From Lysobacter capsici (GTDB taxonomy: Bacteria; Pseudomonadota; Gammaproteobacteria; Xanthomonadales; Xanthomonadaceae): 64,000 nt of DNA. Under the pieces are notes generated by a model that saw only the letters and a program-made list of their open reading frames with translations, searched no databases and had not been told where the DNA came from. Position numbers and translations under genes: made by a program. Every line of letters begins with the position of its first letter. Positions within the stretch are counted from its first letter, which is position 1. This document shows positions 8,543 to 18,147 of this stretch, in pieces. Location: the NCBI RefSeq assembly GCF_014779555.2, contig NZ_CP094357.1, forward strand, positions 3,782,001 through 3,846,000, in the 5' to 3' direction.

Positions 8543-9307
8543 TTACAGCGAGATTCCGCCCTTGGCGACGATCGGACCGGTCGGCGCGGCATGCGGCACG
8601 CCGCTCGACGGTTCCAGGGTGATGGCCAGGGTCGCGCCGGCCACCAGCTTGGCGATCAGCTCGGACGGAACCGCGACCGAATGGGCGACCTGGGTCGAGA
8701 CCACGCCCAGCGAACGCGGCGCTTCGCCGCTCGGGATGATCCACAGCTCGGCGATCCGGCCCTGCGCGTCGGCCGGACCGGGCACCGGCACCATCAGCAC
8801 CTTGCCGTGGCCGCGATCGACCGTGGCGAGCCAGCCGGTGCTGCCGTCGTCGCGCGCCAGCCGGGTGACCGGTCGGGTCAGCCCGGCTTCGTCGGGCTGC
8901 TGCACCGGCGGTTGCTGCACGATCACCGGCGGCTGGACCGGCGCCGGCCCGCGGCCGACCAACAGCGCGACCACCGCCAATGCGGCGGCGAGCGCGGCGG
9001 TGGCGCGCCAGAAGCCGACGCTGTTCAACAGCCCGCGCGGCGCGGCGCCGTCGACCGGCGACCAGCCCAGGCGCGTGCGCAAGCGCGGCCACAGGTGCGC
9101 GGGCACGGCGACGGGATCGATCTCGGCCAGCAGCGCGGCGAGGCGGCGCTCCCAGTCGGCGACCAACCGCGCGAACGCAGGCTCGGTCTCGATCCGCACC
9201 TCCGCCAACCGGCGTTCGCGCAAATTCAACACCCCCAGCACGTACTCGCCGGCATGCACATCGGCGCTCGGCGGCTCGCCATCGATATCGTGTTCACGAA
9301 TAGTCAT
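8543..9307 (-). CDS. RskA-like anti-sigma factor
   Basis: A 254-residue single-pass membrane protein. The cytoplasmic N-terminus (1-95) has the zinc-less anti-sigma helices typical of RskA/ChrR-type partners (AGEYVLGVLNLRERR). One membrane helix lies at about 98-117, then a Pro/Gln linker (PPVIVQQPPVQQP). The C-terminal periplasmic RskA domain has the signature GRIAELWIIPSGEAPRSLG and ends with LEPSSGVPHAAPTGPIVAKG. It follows the ECF sigma gene on the same strand with a gap of only nine bases. Such pairs release the sigma factor when the periplasmic domain is cut. The signal here is not evident. Confidence 0.92.
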   Translation of the reverse strand: MTIREHDIDGEPPSADVHAGEYVLGVLNLRERRLAEVRIETEPAFARLVADWERRLAALLAEIDPVAVPAHLWPRLRTRLGWSPVDGAAPRGLLNSVGFWRATAALAAALAVVALLVGRGPAPVQPPVIVQQPPVQQPDEAGLTRPVTRLARDDGSTGWLATVDRGHGKVLMVPVPGPADAQGRIAELWIIPSGEAPRSLGVVSTQVAHSVAVPSELIAKLVAGATLAITLEPSSGVPHAAPTGPIVAKGGISL

Positions 9308-9316
9308 GGCTGCGCC

Positions 9317-9901
9317 TCACCGTTCCAGACAGGCGCGAAGCTGGATCAGGCCGCGCCGGATCCAGCTCTTGATGCTGCCCAGCGGCGAGCCGCTGCGTTG
9401 CGCCAGTTCTTCGTAGGTCGCACCGTCGAAGAAGGCGGTGCGGATCAGCTGGCGCCGGCGCGCATCGAGTTCCTCCATGCACAGCCGCAGGCGTTCGTTT
9501 TCGTCGGCGCTTTCGACCTGCGCCGACGGGCTCGGCGCGGAATCGGCGATTTCGTCGATCAGTTCGATCGGCGCGCGCTTGAGCGAGGACGGCGCGGCGC
9601 GCAGGCGATCGATCGCCTTGTTGCGCGCGATCATCGCCAGCCAGGTGATCGCGCTGGCGCGGCTGGCGTCGAACTGCCCGGCCTTGCGCCACACCGTGGC
9701 GTAGACCTCCTGCAGCACGTCCTCGGCTTCGCTGCGCTCGGGCAGCAGGCGCAGACACACGCCGAACAGGCGCGAGGAGGTTTCTCGATACAGGCGCTCG
9801 AACGCGCTCGCGTCGCCGCGTCCCACCGCGGTCAACAACTCGCTGGTTGGATCGGAGCCGCCGGAAAATTCGGTGGGCCGCGCGGCCGTGTAGTCGGTCA
9901 T
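9317..9901 (-). CDS. ECF sigma-70 family RNA polymerase sigma factor (SigK-like)
   Basis: A 194-residue sigma factor starting at ATG 9901 (MTDYTAARPTEF). Region 2 includes ASAFERLYRETSSRLFGVCLR and the DVLQEVYATVWRKA helix. WLAMIARNKAIDRLR marks the -10 recognition area. Region 4 has RLCMEELDARRRQLI, then AFFDGATYEELAQRSGSPLGSIKS and WIRRGLIQLR, the -35 binding helix-turn-helix. Together with the RskA-like gene behind it, it resembles the SigK/RskA group. A longer in-frame start exists upstream but adds about 88 low-complexity residues, so it is rejected. Confidence 0.93.
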   Translation of the reverse strand: MTDYTAARPTEFSGGSDPTSELLTAVGRGDASAFERLYRETSSRLFGVCLRLLPERSEAEDVLQEVYATVWRKAGQFDASRASAITWLAMIARNKAIDRLRAAPSSLKRAPIELIDEIADSAPSPSAQVESADENERLRLCMEELDARRRQLIRTAFFDGATYEELAQRSGSPLGSIKSWIRRGLIQLRACLER

Positions 9902-10363
9902 CGGGGTCTCGGTCGTACGTGCCGAAACGGCACACTCAGGCTGGGATACTAGTCGCGCTGCGGACAGATTCGGCAAACATCCGTCGCCGGCGTCAGCGAA
10001 GCGTGCGCCAGGGCGCGGTTGCGGGCGGCCCGGGCGCATCCGCGCGGCGGTGCCGGCCCGGCACGGCGGCGGCCCGGCCGGCCTGCGCGGACGCGACGAA
10101 TCCCGCGCAGCGTCCTTCGGGCTTGCGGCGCGGAACGGGGTGGCGTTGTAGACGACGGCATCCATCGCGATTCACGAAACGGCCGTTGTCCGGCCCACGC
10201 GGATTGATACGGGCGGTGCGCGGCGATGGATGCGCGCGGACCGCGCCGGCGCGACACGGGACCGGCTTGATGAAGCCGGGCCTGCGGGCTATGGTCCGCA
10301 GCTACTCTCAGTCCACGGGTGGCGTACACGGTGCGTCGCCCGTTCTTGCTTTGGAGATCCACC
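9902..10363. other. intergenic region between divergent sigma factor gene and rnk
   Basis: About 460 GC-rich bases separating two divergently oriented transcripts. Frames running through it are composed of Arg/Ala/Gly/Pro and look non-coding. Promoters for both sides must lie here, possibly including an autoregulated ECF promoter, but no convincing -35/-10 pair could be singled out by eye. Confidence 0.4.
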
Positions 10364-10801
10364 ATGAACGACCGTCATCTGCCCCACCCGTCCGGCCTGC
10401 CTCCTCCGCTGGTGATTTCGCGCCTGGATTGCGAGCGGCTCGAAGCGCTGCTCGAACACGCCTTGCCGGCCGGCGTCGATGCCTCCGGCCTGCGCCGCGA
10501 GCTCGACCGCGCCGAAGTGGTGGAACCCGCGCAGGTTCCCGCGGATGCGATCACGATGAATTCGGTGATCCGTTTCGTCGACGAAGCCAGCGGCGAAGAG
10601 CGCGAAGCCGCGCTGGTGTATCCGCGCGATGCCGACGGCAGCGCCGAACGTATTTCGATATTGGCCCCGGTCGGCAGCGCATTGCTCGGCCTGCGGGTCG
10701 GCGCGCATATCGCCTGGCCGTTGCCGGGCGGACGCAGCGCGCGCCTGCGCGTGCTGGGTTTGCGCTATCAGCCCGAGGCAGCGGGCGATCTGCATCGCTG
10801 A
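10364..10801 (+). CDS. rnk: nucleoside diphosphate kinase regulator Rnk
   Basis: A 145-residue protein of the GreA/GreB-like Rnk family. A short N-terminal coiled region with PLVISRLDCERLEALLE is followed by the FKBP-like C-terminal domain: VPADAITMNSVIRFVDEASG, ALVYPRDADGSAERISILAPVGSALLGLRVG and WPLPGGRSARLRVLGLRYQPE. Rnk binds RNA polymerase near the secondary channel and influences nucleoside diphosphate kinase levels in other bacteria. ATG 10364 has a GGAG box ten bases upstream, which decides against the earlier in-frame ATG at 10319. It stands alone, convergent with the downstream two-component operon. Confidence 0.92.
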   Translation: MNDRHLPHPSGLPPPLVISRLDCERLEALLEHALPAGVDASGLRRELDRAEVVEPAQVPADAITMNSVIRFVDEASGEEREAALVYPRDADGSAERISILAPVGSALLGLRVGAHIAWPLPGGRSARLRVLGLRYQPEAAGDLHR

Positions 10802-10916
10802 TGCATGTGGCACGCGGTTCTTGCCGCGGCGCATGGTCTTGCGTTGGCGATGCTTTGGGAGCCGGGGCTGAAGCTCTCTCACCGACTTCACTGCTTTCGC
10901 GAAATCGCGCAGGCCT

Positions 10917-12338
10917 CTAAGCCGGCGAATGCGGCTGCGGCGTCGCCAGGCTGAACCCCACCGTGGTGCGGCCTTCGCGACTATCGGCGAACACCGTACC
11001 GCCATGCAGCGACGCGATCGCCTTGACGATCGACAGGCCCAGGCCGTGATGCCGCTCGCCGCGATGTTCGCGGGCGGCGTCGACCCGATAGAAGCGGTCG
11101 AACATCCGCGCCAGATGCTGCGGCGGCACGCCCGCGCCGTGGTTACGCACGGCCACGCGCGCGCCGGTGCCGCAGTCGCTGTGCGCCGCGTCGCCGCCGC
11201 GCAGTTCCACCACGATTTCCGAACCCGGGGTCGCATGCTGGACCGCGTTATGCAGCAGATTGGTCATCGCGCGGCGGAACAGCGACGTGTCGATCCAGGC
11301 GTCGACCGCGCCGTCGATACGCAACTGCATGCCCACTTCCTCGAGCAGGTATTCGAGGAATTCGCCGGTCTTGGCGACCTCCTCAGCCAGCGGCACGCAA
11401 ACCCGGTCCAGGGCGATATCGCCCTGCCCGGCGCGCGACAGGAACAGCATGTCGTTGATGATGCCGCGCATGCGTTCAAGTTCTTCCAGGTTCGATTGCA
11501 GCACGTCCTCCAGCTGCGCGACCTCGCGCGGACGCGACAGCGCGACCTGGGTCTGGCCCATCAGATTGGTCAGCGGCGTGCGCAGTTCGTGGGCGACATC
11601 GGCGTTGAACGCATCCAGCCTGGTGTAGGCCGCTTCCAGCCGATCGAGCGCGCCGTTGAAGGTCCCGGTCAGGCGTCCGAGCTCGGGCGGCAGTTCGGTC
11701 GGCTGCAGACGTTGCGAGAGATTGCTCGGGCTCAAGGTCTGCGCTTCGTTCGACAGCCGCTGCAACGGACGCAGGCCGACCCGCGCGATCCAGTGCCCGA
11801 GCAGCGCGACCAGGGCGATGCCGCACACGCCCAGCGCCAGCATGATCAGGGTGAACCAACGCAGCGCCGACACGTAGGGTTTCGAATCGATCGCGACCGA
11901 CACCCGCACCGCGGGCCGATTGCCCAGCGCCGGCACCAGCTCCTGCAAGGTGCGATACGGGTATTCGGCGCCCGGCAGGAGCAGGCGTCCCATGCCCAGA
12001 TCGCGGCGGCTGGTCGCGCCGCTGATGGTCGGTTCGGCGTCGCCGATGCGGTAGTCCGGATTCGAACTCCAGGCCCAGACCTTGGTGCTGCGGTCGCTGG
12101 AAATCAGGTTCTGCACCTTGTCTTCGACCTTGAGCCAGCGCTCGTGCGTTTCGCACAAGGCCACGCTGCCGACCACATAGCGCAGCTTGGTCGCCAGTTC
12201 GGCGTGCTGGTAGCGCACGATCTGGGTCTGCAGCACGTGATACAGCGCGACCCCGACCAGGGCGAACACCAGCAGCGCGGCGAGCGCGAACATCGCCGCC
12301 AGGCGCTGGGCGATGGACAGATCGCGCACGCGCTTCAT
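10917..12338 (-). CDS. heavy-metal-type sensor histidine kinase (CusS/CopS-like)
   Basis: A 473-residue membrane kinase. Membrane segments lie near 14-36 and 160-183, with a periplasmic domain of about 120 residues between. HAMP follows ([22 protein letters not shown]), then the H-box with His250 ([15 protein letters not shown]), an N-box ([12 protein letters not shown]), a G1-type motif reading VRNHGAGV and a G2 motif ([18 protein letters not shown]). The order and motifs match the heavy-metal sensor kinase group (CusS, CopS, IrlS). The periplasmic region lacks an obvious Cys/Met/His cluster, so metal sensing is inferred only from overall family resemblance. The start overlaps the regulator's stop by four bases. 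Confidence 0.88.
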   Translation of the reverse strand: MKRVRDLSIAQRLAAMFALAALLVFALVGVALYHVLQTQIVRYQHAELATKLRYVVGSVALCETHERWLKVEDKVQNLISSDRSTKVWAWSSNPDYRIGDAEPTISGATSRRDLGMGRLLLPGAEYPYRTLQELVPALGNRPAVRVSVAIDSKPYVSALRWFTLIMLALGVCGIALVALLGHWIARVGLRPLQRLSNEAQTLSPSNLSQRLQPTELPPELGRLTGTFNGALDRLEAAYTRLDAFNADVAHELRTPLTNLMGQTQVALSRPREVAQLEDVLQSNLEELERMRGIINDMLFLSRAGQGDIALDRVCVPLAEEVAKTGEFLEYLLEEVGMQLRIDGAVDAWIDTSLFRRAMTNLLHNAVQHATPGSEIVVELRGGDAAHSDCGTGARVAVRNHGAGVPPQHLARMFDRFYRVDAAREHRGERHHGLGLSIVKAIASLHGGTVFADSREGRTTVGFSLATPQPHSPA

Positions 12339-13051
12339 GCCGAGCCGCGTCCCGCGACCGGCGCGTCGTCGTCCTCGTCGCCCTCGCGCGCTTCCAGCAC
12401 ATAGCCCATGCCGCGCACGGTGTGCAGCAGCTTGTTGCGGAACGGGCCGTCGATCTTGGCGCGCAGGCGCTTGATCGCCACTTCGACCACGTTGGTGTGG
12501 CTGTCGAAATTGATGTCCCACACCTGCGCGGCGATTACCGTCTTCGACAGGATCTGGCCGCGCCGCTGCGCCAGCAGGGCCAGCAACGCGAACTCCTTGC
12601 CGGTCAGGTCGAGCCGGGTGGCGTCGCGAAACGCGCGGCGCGCGATCAGGTTGATCTGCAGGTCGCCGATCTGCAGTTCGGTCGGCTCCTGCTGGCGGCC
12701 GCGCCGCACCAGCGCTTGCAAGCGCGCCAGCAGTTCGATGAAGGAGAAGGGTTTCACCAGGTAATCGTCGGCGCCCGCGCCCAGGCCGTGGACGCGATCG
12801 TCGATGCGGTCGCGCGCGGTCAGCATGATCACCGGGGTCTGCTTGCGCAGGCGCAGTTCGCGCAACACCGCGAAGCCGTCCATGCCGGGCAGCATCACGT
12901 CGAGCACGATCACGTCGTAGTCGAGCTCGCGCGCCAGATGCAGGCCGGTGGTGCCGTCGCGCGCGACATCGACCGCCCAGCCCTGCTCGGCCAGACCGTC
13001 GCGCAGGTAATCGGCGGTCTTGGCTTCGTCCTCGACGATCAGCAATTTCAT
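12335..13051 (-). CDS. heavy-metal-type response regulator (CusR/CopR-like)
   Basis: A 238-residue OmpR-family regulator starting at ATG 13051 ([16 protein letters not shown]). The receiver domain has the phospho-acceptor Asp51 ([15 protein letters not shown]), LTAR and the KP motif (YLVKPFSF). The winged-helix domain has [38 protein letters not shown] and [13 protein letters not shown]. The [15 protein letters not shown] stretch is characteristic of the CusR/CopR/IrlR subfamily. It precedes and overlaps the kinase gene. A tail of acidic residues (GDEDDDAPV) after the DNA-binding domain is slightly unusual. No metal-efflux genes lie in the window. Confidence 0.9.
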   Translation of the reverse strand: MKLLIVEDEAKTADYLRDGLAEQGWAVDVARDGTTGLHLARELDYDVIVLDVMLPGMDGFAVLRELRLRKQTPVIMLTARDRIDDRVHGLGAGADDYLVKPFSFIELLARLQALVRRGRQQEPTELQIGDLQINLIARRAFRDATRLDLTGKEFALLALLAQRRGQILSKTVIAAQVWDINFDSHTNVVEVAIKRLRAKIDGPFRNKLLHTVRGMGYVLEAREGDEDDDAPVAGRGSA

Positions 13052-13314
13052 TGCAGCGACTTCATTGCGGCGTGGGTGTCCTGGCGCTGGCCCGGCTCGG
13101 GCCATCGTACAACCGCGCCAGGCGGCGGATCGAATAGGGGGCGGCGCCCTTGGAGAAAAACGCCGCCGATGGCGCCTGCGGGGAGGACAGGGCGCCATCG
13201 GGCGACTCTAGCCCCGCGCGGCCTACGCCACGCTGTCGCTTGGCTGACAAATTCGTCAGTTGGCGTGGGGCGGCGGCGCCACTGATCGACCGCGCTGTTC
13301 GACAGGCGCCGCGC

Positions 13315-14136
13315 TCAGCCCCCGCCGGCGCGCTTCGCCGCCGGCACCCGCTGGATCTCGAACAGGTCCGGCCACAGCTTGCCGGTCACGAACAGACGAT
13401 CGCGCGCGGCGTCGTAGGCGATGCCGTTGAGCACGTCGACGCCGCGGTGGGGACGGCCGTGTTCGCGCAACAGTCCGCTCAGGTCGATCCAGCCGAGCAC
13501 GTGGCCGGTCTTGGGGTCGATCCGCGCGATCCGGTCGGTCTGCCAGACATTGGCGTACAGCTCGCCCTTGACCCACTCCAGCTCGTTGAGCTGGTCGATC
13601 GGGCGGCCCTCGTCGCTGACGTCGATGCGTGAGCGCTCCTTCAACGTCGCGGGGTCGAGCACGCGGATCTGCGAACTGCCGTCGCTCATGTACAGCGCAT
13701 CGGCTGAACGGGTCAGGCCCCAGCCCTCGCCCGGGTAGGCGAAGCTGCCGGCCTGGTCGAAACCGGGCAGGTTCAGCACATAGCCGACCCCGGAGGTCCA
13801 GGTCAGCACCAGCAGCTGCTGGCCGCGGTCGGCCATGCCTTCGCCGAACACCGACGCCGGCAGGTCGGTCTTGTGCAGGACCCGGCCGGTGTCCAGCTCG
13901 ACCTTGCGCACCGACGACTGCCCGTACAGGCCGGTGCTTTCGTAAAGAAACCCGTCCTTGTAGATCAGGCCCTGGGTGAAGGCGCCCGGGTCGTGCGGAT
14001 AGCTCGCCACGACCCGGTAGGAATCGACCGGGACATGGCTGCGCGCCTGCGCCGGGCCCTGCGAACAGGCGGTGGCGAGGGCCAGGATCGCCGCCGCGAC
14101 GGCCGGCGAACGCATCCACAACAGGCTCACGGGCAT
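13315..14136 (-). CDS. glutaminyl-peptide cyclotransferase (plant-type beta-propeller QC)
   Basis: A 273-residue exported protein. The N-terminus (MPVSLLWMRSPAVAAAILAL, then ATAC) is a signal peptide with a lipobox-like end, so it may be a lipoprotein. The mature part carries the hallmarks of the Glu_cyclase_2 family: YPHDPGAFTQGLIYKDG near the start, YESTGLYGQSSVRKV, EGWGLTRSADALYMSDGS, and later LNELEWVKGELYANVWQTDRI and LNGIAYDAARDRLFVTGKLW. These enzymes convert N-terminal Gln to pyroglutamate on exported proteins, which protects them against aminopeptidases. That would suit a producer of many secreted hydrolases. ATG 14136 is chosen because AGGAG precedes it. Confidence 0.92.
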   Translation of the reverse strand: MPVSLLWMRSPAVAAAILALATACSQGPAQARSHVPVDSYRVVASYPHDPGAFTQGLIYKDGFLYESTGLYGQSSVRKVELDTGRVLHKTDLPASVFGEGMADRGQQLLVLTWTSGVGYVLNLPGFDQAGSFAYPGEGWGLTRSADALYMSDGSSQIRVLDPATLKERSRIDVSDEGRPIDQLNELEWVKGELYANVWQTDRIARIDPKTGHVLGWIDLSGLLREHGRPHRGVDVLNGIAYDAARDRLFVTGKLWPDLFEIQRVPAAKRAGGG

Positions 14137-14288
14137 GGGCGACTCCTTTAGCGGCCCTCGACGGGCCATCGACAGGCCGCCGAGGATACCGCCAAAGCCT
14201 TGCGCGGCCTGCATCGTCTCCCAGTCGCACCCGGTGAAACGCGTCCGCGGGTAGAATCCCCGGTCTGCCCTACCCGCCTCAAGGTTCC

Positions 14289-16532
14289 ATGACTGATCCC
14301 GTACGTCCGGTGTTCCACGGCTTCGAACAGATTCCCTTGCGCGAGTACGCCGAGCGCGCCTACCTCGATTATTCGATGTATGTGGTGCTGGACCGCGCCC
14401 TGCCCTTCATCGGCGACGGCCTCAAGCCGGTGCAGCGCCGCATCATCTATGCGATGAGCGAGCTGGGCCTCAACGCCGCCGCCAAGCCGAAGAAATCCGC
14501 GCGCACCGTCGGCGACGTGATCGGCAAATTCCATCCGCACGGCGACAGCGCCTGCTACGAGGCGATGGTGCTGATGGCGCAGCCGTTCTCGTACCGCTAT
14601 CCGCTGGTCGAGGGCCAGGGCAACTTCGGTTCCAGCGACGATCCCAAATCGTTCGCGGCGATGCGCTATACCGAATCCAAGCTGACCCCGATCGCCGAAG
14701 TGCTGCTGGGCGAACTCGGCCACGGCACGGTCGACTGGACCCCGAACTTCGACGGCACCCTGGAAGAGCCGACCTGGATGCCGGCGCGCCTGCCGCACCT
14801 GCTGCTCAACGGCACCACCGGCATCGCGGTCGGCATGGCCACCGACGTGCCGCCACACAACCTCAACGAAATCGTCAGCGCCTGCGTGCGCCTGCTCGAC
14901 GACCCGGACGCGACCACCCGCGACCTGTGCGAGCACGTGCTCGGCCCGGACTACCCGACCCCGGCCGAAATCATCACCTCGCGCGCCGATCTGCTGCAGA
15001 TGTACGAAACCGGCCTGGGCAGCGTGCGCGCCCGCGCCATCTTCGAGAAGGACGGCGCCAACATCGTCGTCACCGCGCTGCCCTACCAGGCCTCGCCGGG
15101 CAAGGTGATCGAACAGATCGCCACCCAGATGCGGGCCAAGAAGCTGCCGTGGCTGGAAGACATCCGCGACGAATCCGACCACGCCAATCCGACCCGGATC
15201 GTGCTGGTGCCGCGCTCCAACCGCGTCGACGTCGAACAGCTCATGGGCCATCTGTTCGCGACCACGGACATGGAGAAGAGCTTCCGGGTCAACATCAACA
15301 TCATCGGCCTGGACGGCCGCCCGCAGGTCAAGGGCCTCAAGGCGCTGCTGACCGAGTGGCTGAGCTTCCGCACCGACACCGTCACCCGCCGCCTGACCCA
15401 TCGCCTGGACAAGGTCGAGCGCCGCCTGCACCTGTTGGAAGGCTTGCTGGTCGCGTTCCTCAACCTCGACGAAGTCATCCGCATCATCCGCACCGAGGAC
15501 GAACCGCGCGCGGTGCTGATGGCGCGCTTCGGCCTGAGCGAGGAGCAGACCGACTACATCATGGAAACCCGGCTGCGCCAGCTCGCGCGCCTGGAGGAAA
15601 TGAAGATCCGCGGCGAGCAGGACGAACTGCAGAAAGAACGCGAACAGCTGATCGCCCTGCTCGGCAGCAAGGCCAAGCTCAAGAAGCTGATCAAGGACGA
15701 ACTGATCGCCGATGCGAAGAAGTTCGGCGACGCGCGCCGTTCGCCGCTGGTCTCGCGCAGCGCCGCGCAGGCGCTGTCGGAAACCGAACTGGTCGCCAGC
15801 GAGCCGATGACCGTAGTCATCAGCGAAAAGGGCTGGGTGCGCGCGGCCAAGGGCCACGAGATCGACGCGGCCACCTTGAGCTATCGCGACGGCGACAGCC
15901 TGCTCGGCGCCGCGCGCGGGCGCAGCACGCAGCAAGTCGCGTTCCTGGATTCGACCGGACGTTCGTATTCGACGCTGATTCACAGCCTGCCTTCGGCGCG
16001 CGGCAACGGCGAGCCGTTGACGGGGCGGTTCGCGCCTGCCGCGGGGGCTTCGTTCCAGGCGCTGGCGGCTGGCGACAACGACATGCGTTTCGTTCTGGCC
16101 AGTTCGCATGGCTACGGCTTCGTGACCCGCTTCGAAAACCTCACCGGCCGCAACAAGGCCGGCAAGGCGATGCTGTCGCTGACGCCCAACGCCAAGGTGT
16201 TGCAACCGGCGCAGATCGGCGATGTCGAACAAGACCGCGTGGTCGCGGTGACCAACGTCGGTCACCTGCTCGCCTTCCCGGTCAACGAACTGCCGGAACT
16301 CGACAAGGGCAAGGGCAACAAGATCATCGACATCCCCAAGGCCAAGCTCGGCACCGAGCGCGTGGTCGCGGTGGCGGTGGTCGCGCCGGGCACGACCCTG
16401 AGCATCAAGTCGGGCGCACGCACGATGAGCCTGTCGTTCAAGGAACTCGAGCCGTATCTGGGCGCGCGCGCGACGCGTGGCGGTTTGTTGCCGCGTGGTT
16501 GGCAGAAGGTCGAAGGGCTGGCGGTGGAGTGA
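14289..16532 (+). CDS. parC: DNA topoisomerase IV subunit A
   Basis: A 747-residue type IIA topoisomerase subunit that decatenates daughter chromosomes together with ParE. The breakage-reunion domain shows [18 protein letters not shown], the quinolone-determining stretch [12 protein letters not shown] and the catalytic tyrosine at about residue 127 ([10 protein letters not shown]). The positions that mutate in fluoroquinolone resistance read Ser87 and Glu91 here, the sensitive-type residues. The C-terminal half holds the coiled arm and a partial beta-pinwheel with GyrA-box-like repeats. It is divergent from the glutaminyl cyclase gene across about 150 bases, and a clear terminator follows. 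Confidence 0.97.
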   Translation: MTDPVRPVFHGFEQIPLREYAERAYLDYSMYVVLDRALPFIGDGLKPVQRRIIYAMSELGLNAAAKPKKSARTVGDVIGKFHPHGDSACYEAMVLMAQPFSYRYPLVEGQGNFGSSDDPKSFAAMRYTESKLTPIAEVLLGELGHGTVDWTPNFDGTLEEPTWMPARLPHLLLNGTTGIAVGMATDVPPHNLNEIVSACVRLLDDPDATTRDLCEHVLGPDYPTPAEIITSRADLLQMYETGLGSVRARAIFEKDGANIVVTALPYQASPGKVIEQIATQMRAKKLPWLEDIRDESDHANPTRIVLVPRSNRVDVEQLMGHLFATTDMEKSFRVNINIIGLDGRPQVKGLKALLTEWLSFRTDTVTRRLTHRLDKVERRLHLLEGLLVAFLNLDEVIRIIRTEDEPRAVLMARFGLSEEQTDYIMETRLRQLARLEEMKIRGEQDELQKEREQLIALLGSKAKLKKLIKDELIADAKKFGDARRSPLVSRSAAQALSETELVASEPMTVVISEKGWVRAAKGHEIDAATLSYRDGDSLLGAARGRSTQQVAFLDSTGRSYSTLIHSLPSARGNGEPLTGRFAPAAGASFQALAAGDNDMRFVLASSHGYGFVTRFENLTGRNKAGKAMLSLTPNAKVLQPAQIGDVEQDRVVAVTNVGHLLAFPVNELPELDKGKGNKIIDIPKAKLGTERVVAVAVVAPGTTLSIKSGARTMSLSFKELEPYLGARATRGGLLPRGWQKVEGLAVE

Positions 16533-16590
16533 TAGCAGGTCTGCAGTGAGGCCTTGGGTCTCGCGTCACACCTCGTCGCCGTAAGCATTG

Positions 16591-16623
16591 AAAAGCCGCC
16601 CCGTGAAAAGGGCGGCTTTTTTC
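16591..16623 (+). terminator. rho-independent terminator after parC
   Basis: Inverted repeat AAAAGCCGCCC (16591-16601) and GGGCGGCTTTT (16610-16620) with an eight-base loop and further T residues behind it, 58 bases after the parC stop. The 5' A-run makes it potentially bidirectional, so it may also serve the convergent MazG-like gene. Confidence 0.88.
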
Positions 16624-16704
16624 ATGGGCCGCGTTTGCAAGTTGAACGACAACAGCGGCGAAGTCCGGGGCCGGAATGGTCGAAGCCCGCGGCGGCGGCG
16701 CGCC

Positions 16705-17055
16705 TCATCCCTCGGTAATCTTGGCGATACGCCCCTTCGTATGCTCGACCGGATACTTCTTCGCGTTCGCGATCATCTTGCGCCGCGCGGCGGCGACCAG
16801 ATCGATGTCCAGGCGCATCGACAATTGCAGCAGATACAGAAAGACATCGGCCATTTCCGCGGCCACCTCGGACCGCTTGGGCTCGTCCAGCGCCCAGCTT
16901 TGCGCCTCGGTCAGCCACTGGAAATGCTCCAGCAGCTCGGCCGCCTCCACCGACAAGGCGCAGGCCAGGTTCTTGGGCGTATGGAACGCCCCCCATTCGC
17001 GCTCGTCCGCGAATCGGCGCAGGTCGGATTGCAATGATTCGATCTCGGTGCTCAT
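16705..17055 (-). CDS. MazG-like nucleotide pyrophosphohydrolase
   Basis: A 116-residue all-helical protein of the MazG/dCTP-pyrophosphatase type. The metal-binding pattern is visible: EAAELLEHFQW (EXXE-type helix) and, about 30 residues later, EMADVFLYLLQL (EXXD). A KKYPVEHTKGR segment near the end is also typical of the small RS21-C6/YpjD-like members. Such enzymes hydrolyse (d)NTPs to monophosphates and clean the nucleotide pool. ATG 17055 (MSTEIESLQSDLRRFADERE) agrees with the family's usual N-terminus. It is convergent with parC. Confidence 0.88.
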   Translation of the reverse strand: MSTEIESLQSDLRRFADEREWGAFHTPKNLACALSVEAAELLEHFQWLTEAQSWALDEPKRSEVAAEMADVFLYLLQLSMRLDIDLVAAARRKMIANAKKYPVEHTKGRIAKITEG

Positions 17056-17356
17056 GGGGCCGGGGGCTCCTCGATGGTTGGCTGATCGTAACTGCGCGGT
17101 GCGGGCGGCAGCCACGTCGGCCGTCCGGGAATGCCGGATGGGCGCATGTCCGGCGAGGTTTGAGCGCGGTCGCGGTTCGTCGCGCGCTCAGGCCGAGCAT
17201 GTCCTTGCCCTGTCCTCGGCCGGTGGCACGCAACGAAGCCCGTTGCCGCTATGCTCAGCCATGAGTCGGACCGCACGGCGGGCCACGCCGATAACGACTC
17301 GGACTTCCGCCTCGCAACTCCGACCAAAGCCGCGTTTGTCATCCAGCATGGGCGAC
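17056..17356. other. intergenic region between divergent genes
   Basis: About 300 bases between the MazG-like gene and the TonB-like gene. No gene, tRNA or strong hairpin was recognised. Promoters of both flanking genes should lie here. Confidence 0.35.
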
Positions 17357-17962
17357 ATGATGAAAATAATTATCGCAGTCTTGGCTTTCCTCTTGTGCGC
17401 ACCTGTCCATGCGCAAGATATCAAGACGCTGGCGGATGAACTGGCCGGGGAAATCGGCCGAGTCGACCTCAACGCAGGCATTACTCAGAAGCAGGCCGAA
17501 ACAATGGCTCAGTATTACTGCCAGCGTTTTATCGGCGGGTGCGGCTCAGCCTATCCGGCCATCGACCGGAACCTGGATTGGGTAATGACACCAAAAACGG
17601 GAGTAGCCGGCGTCGCCGATCAAGATGCGATTCTCATCGGCAAACATACCGGGACGATCTCATGGAAGAGAGGCCCCGACCTGCGCCTGGCCGACCTTAT
17701 CGGCTCCACGGAAACGGCGCCAAAACCGCTAAACATTAGCGGCGCCGAGCCGAGACACCTGCCCGATGACGCGCCTGTGCCGACGGCGAAACTCCAGTTT
17801 GTGGTATCGCCGTCCGGTGCCGTTACCCATACCAGGTTCAGGCGTTCATCCGGGAATATGAAATGCGATCTGGCGGCCAGGCGAATCGTCGAGAGTTGGC
17901 GATTTCCTCCGCGTAAACAGCCGATCGCGCTCGTTGCCAATGTAAAGAACTGCGCGCATTGA
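17357..17962 (+). CDS. secreted protein with TonB-C-like domain
   Basis: A 201-residue exported protein. The signal peptide MMKIIIAVLAFLLCAPVHA is followed by a 100-residue region of unknown type containing a cysteine pair (YYCQRFIGGCGS). A C-terminal segment follows that resembles the TonB C-terminal fold (LQFVVSPSGAVTHTRFRRSS, CDLAARRIVESWRFPP). Proteins of this build in Xanthomonadaceae are often called energy-transducer TonB-like, but no transmembrane anchor or proline-rich spacer is present, so a role in outer-membrane energy transfer is doubtful. The exact start is uncertain: ATG at 17348, 17357 and 17360 are in frame and none has a good ribosome binding site. Confidence 0.7.
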   Translation: MMKIIIAVLAFLLCAPVHAQDIKTLADELAGEIGRVDLNAGITQKQAETMAQYYCQRFIGGCGSAYPAIDRNLDWVMTPKTGVAGVADQDAILIGKHTGTISWKRGPDLRLADLIGSTETAPKPLNISGAEPRHLPDDAPVPTAKLQFVVSPSGAVTHTRFRRSSGNMKCDLAARRIVESWRFPPRKQPIALVANVKNCAH

Positions 17963-18147
17963 TTTTTCCGCGCACGTCGGACATTGGCGTGGGCTTAATG
18001 CGCCACGCGAAGCCGACGCCAAAGACAGCGCAGCGTTTCGGCATTTGTTCGCATGAGCCCTGCCGCCCGCGCTGCGTCGGAACTCGAGCGCACAGGTCTT
18101 GTCGACTGTGAGCCCGCTTAGGCCCGGTCGAGCACGTCGCCAAGCGA

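Noticed and set aside
14148-16265. 705-codon open frame on the minus strand
   Set aside because: Exactly antisense to parC; residue pattern is that of a GC-rich shadow frame.
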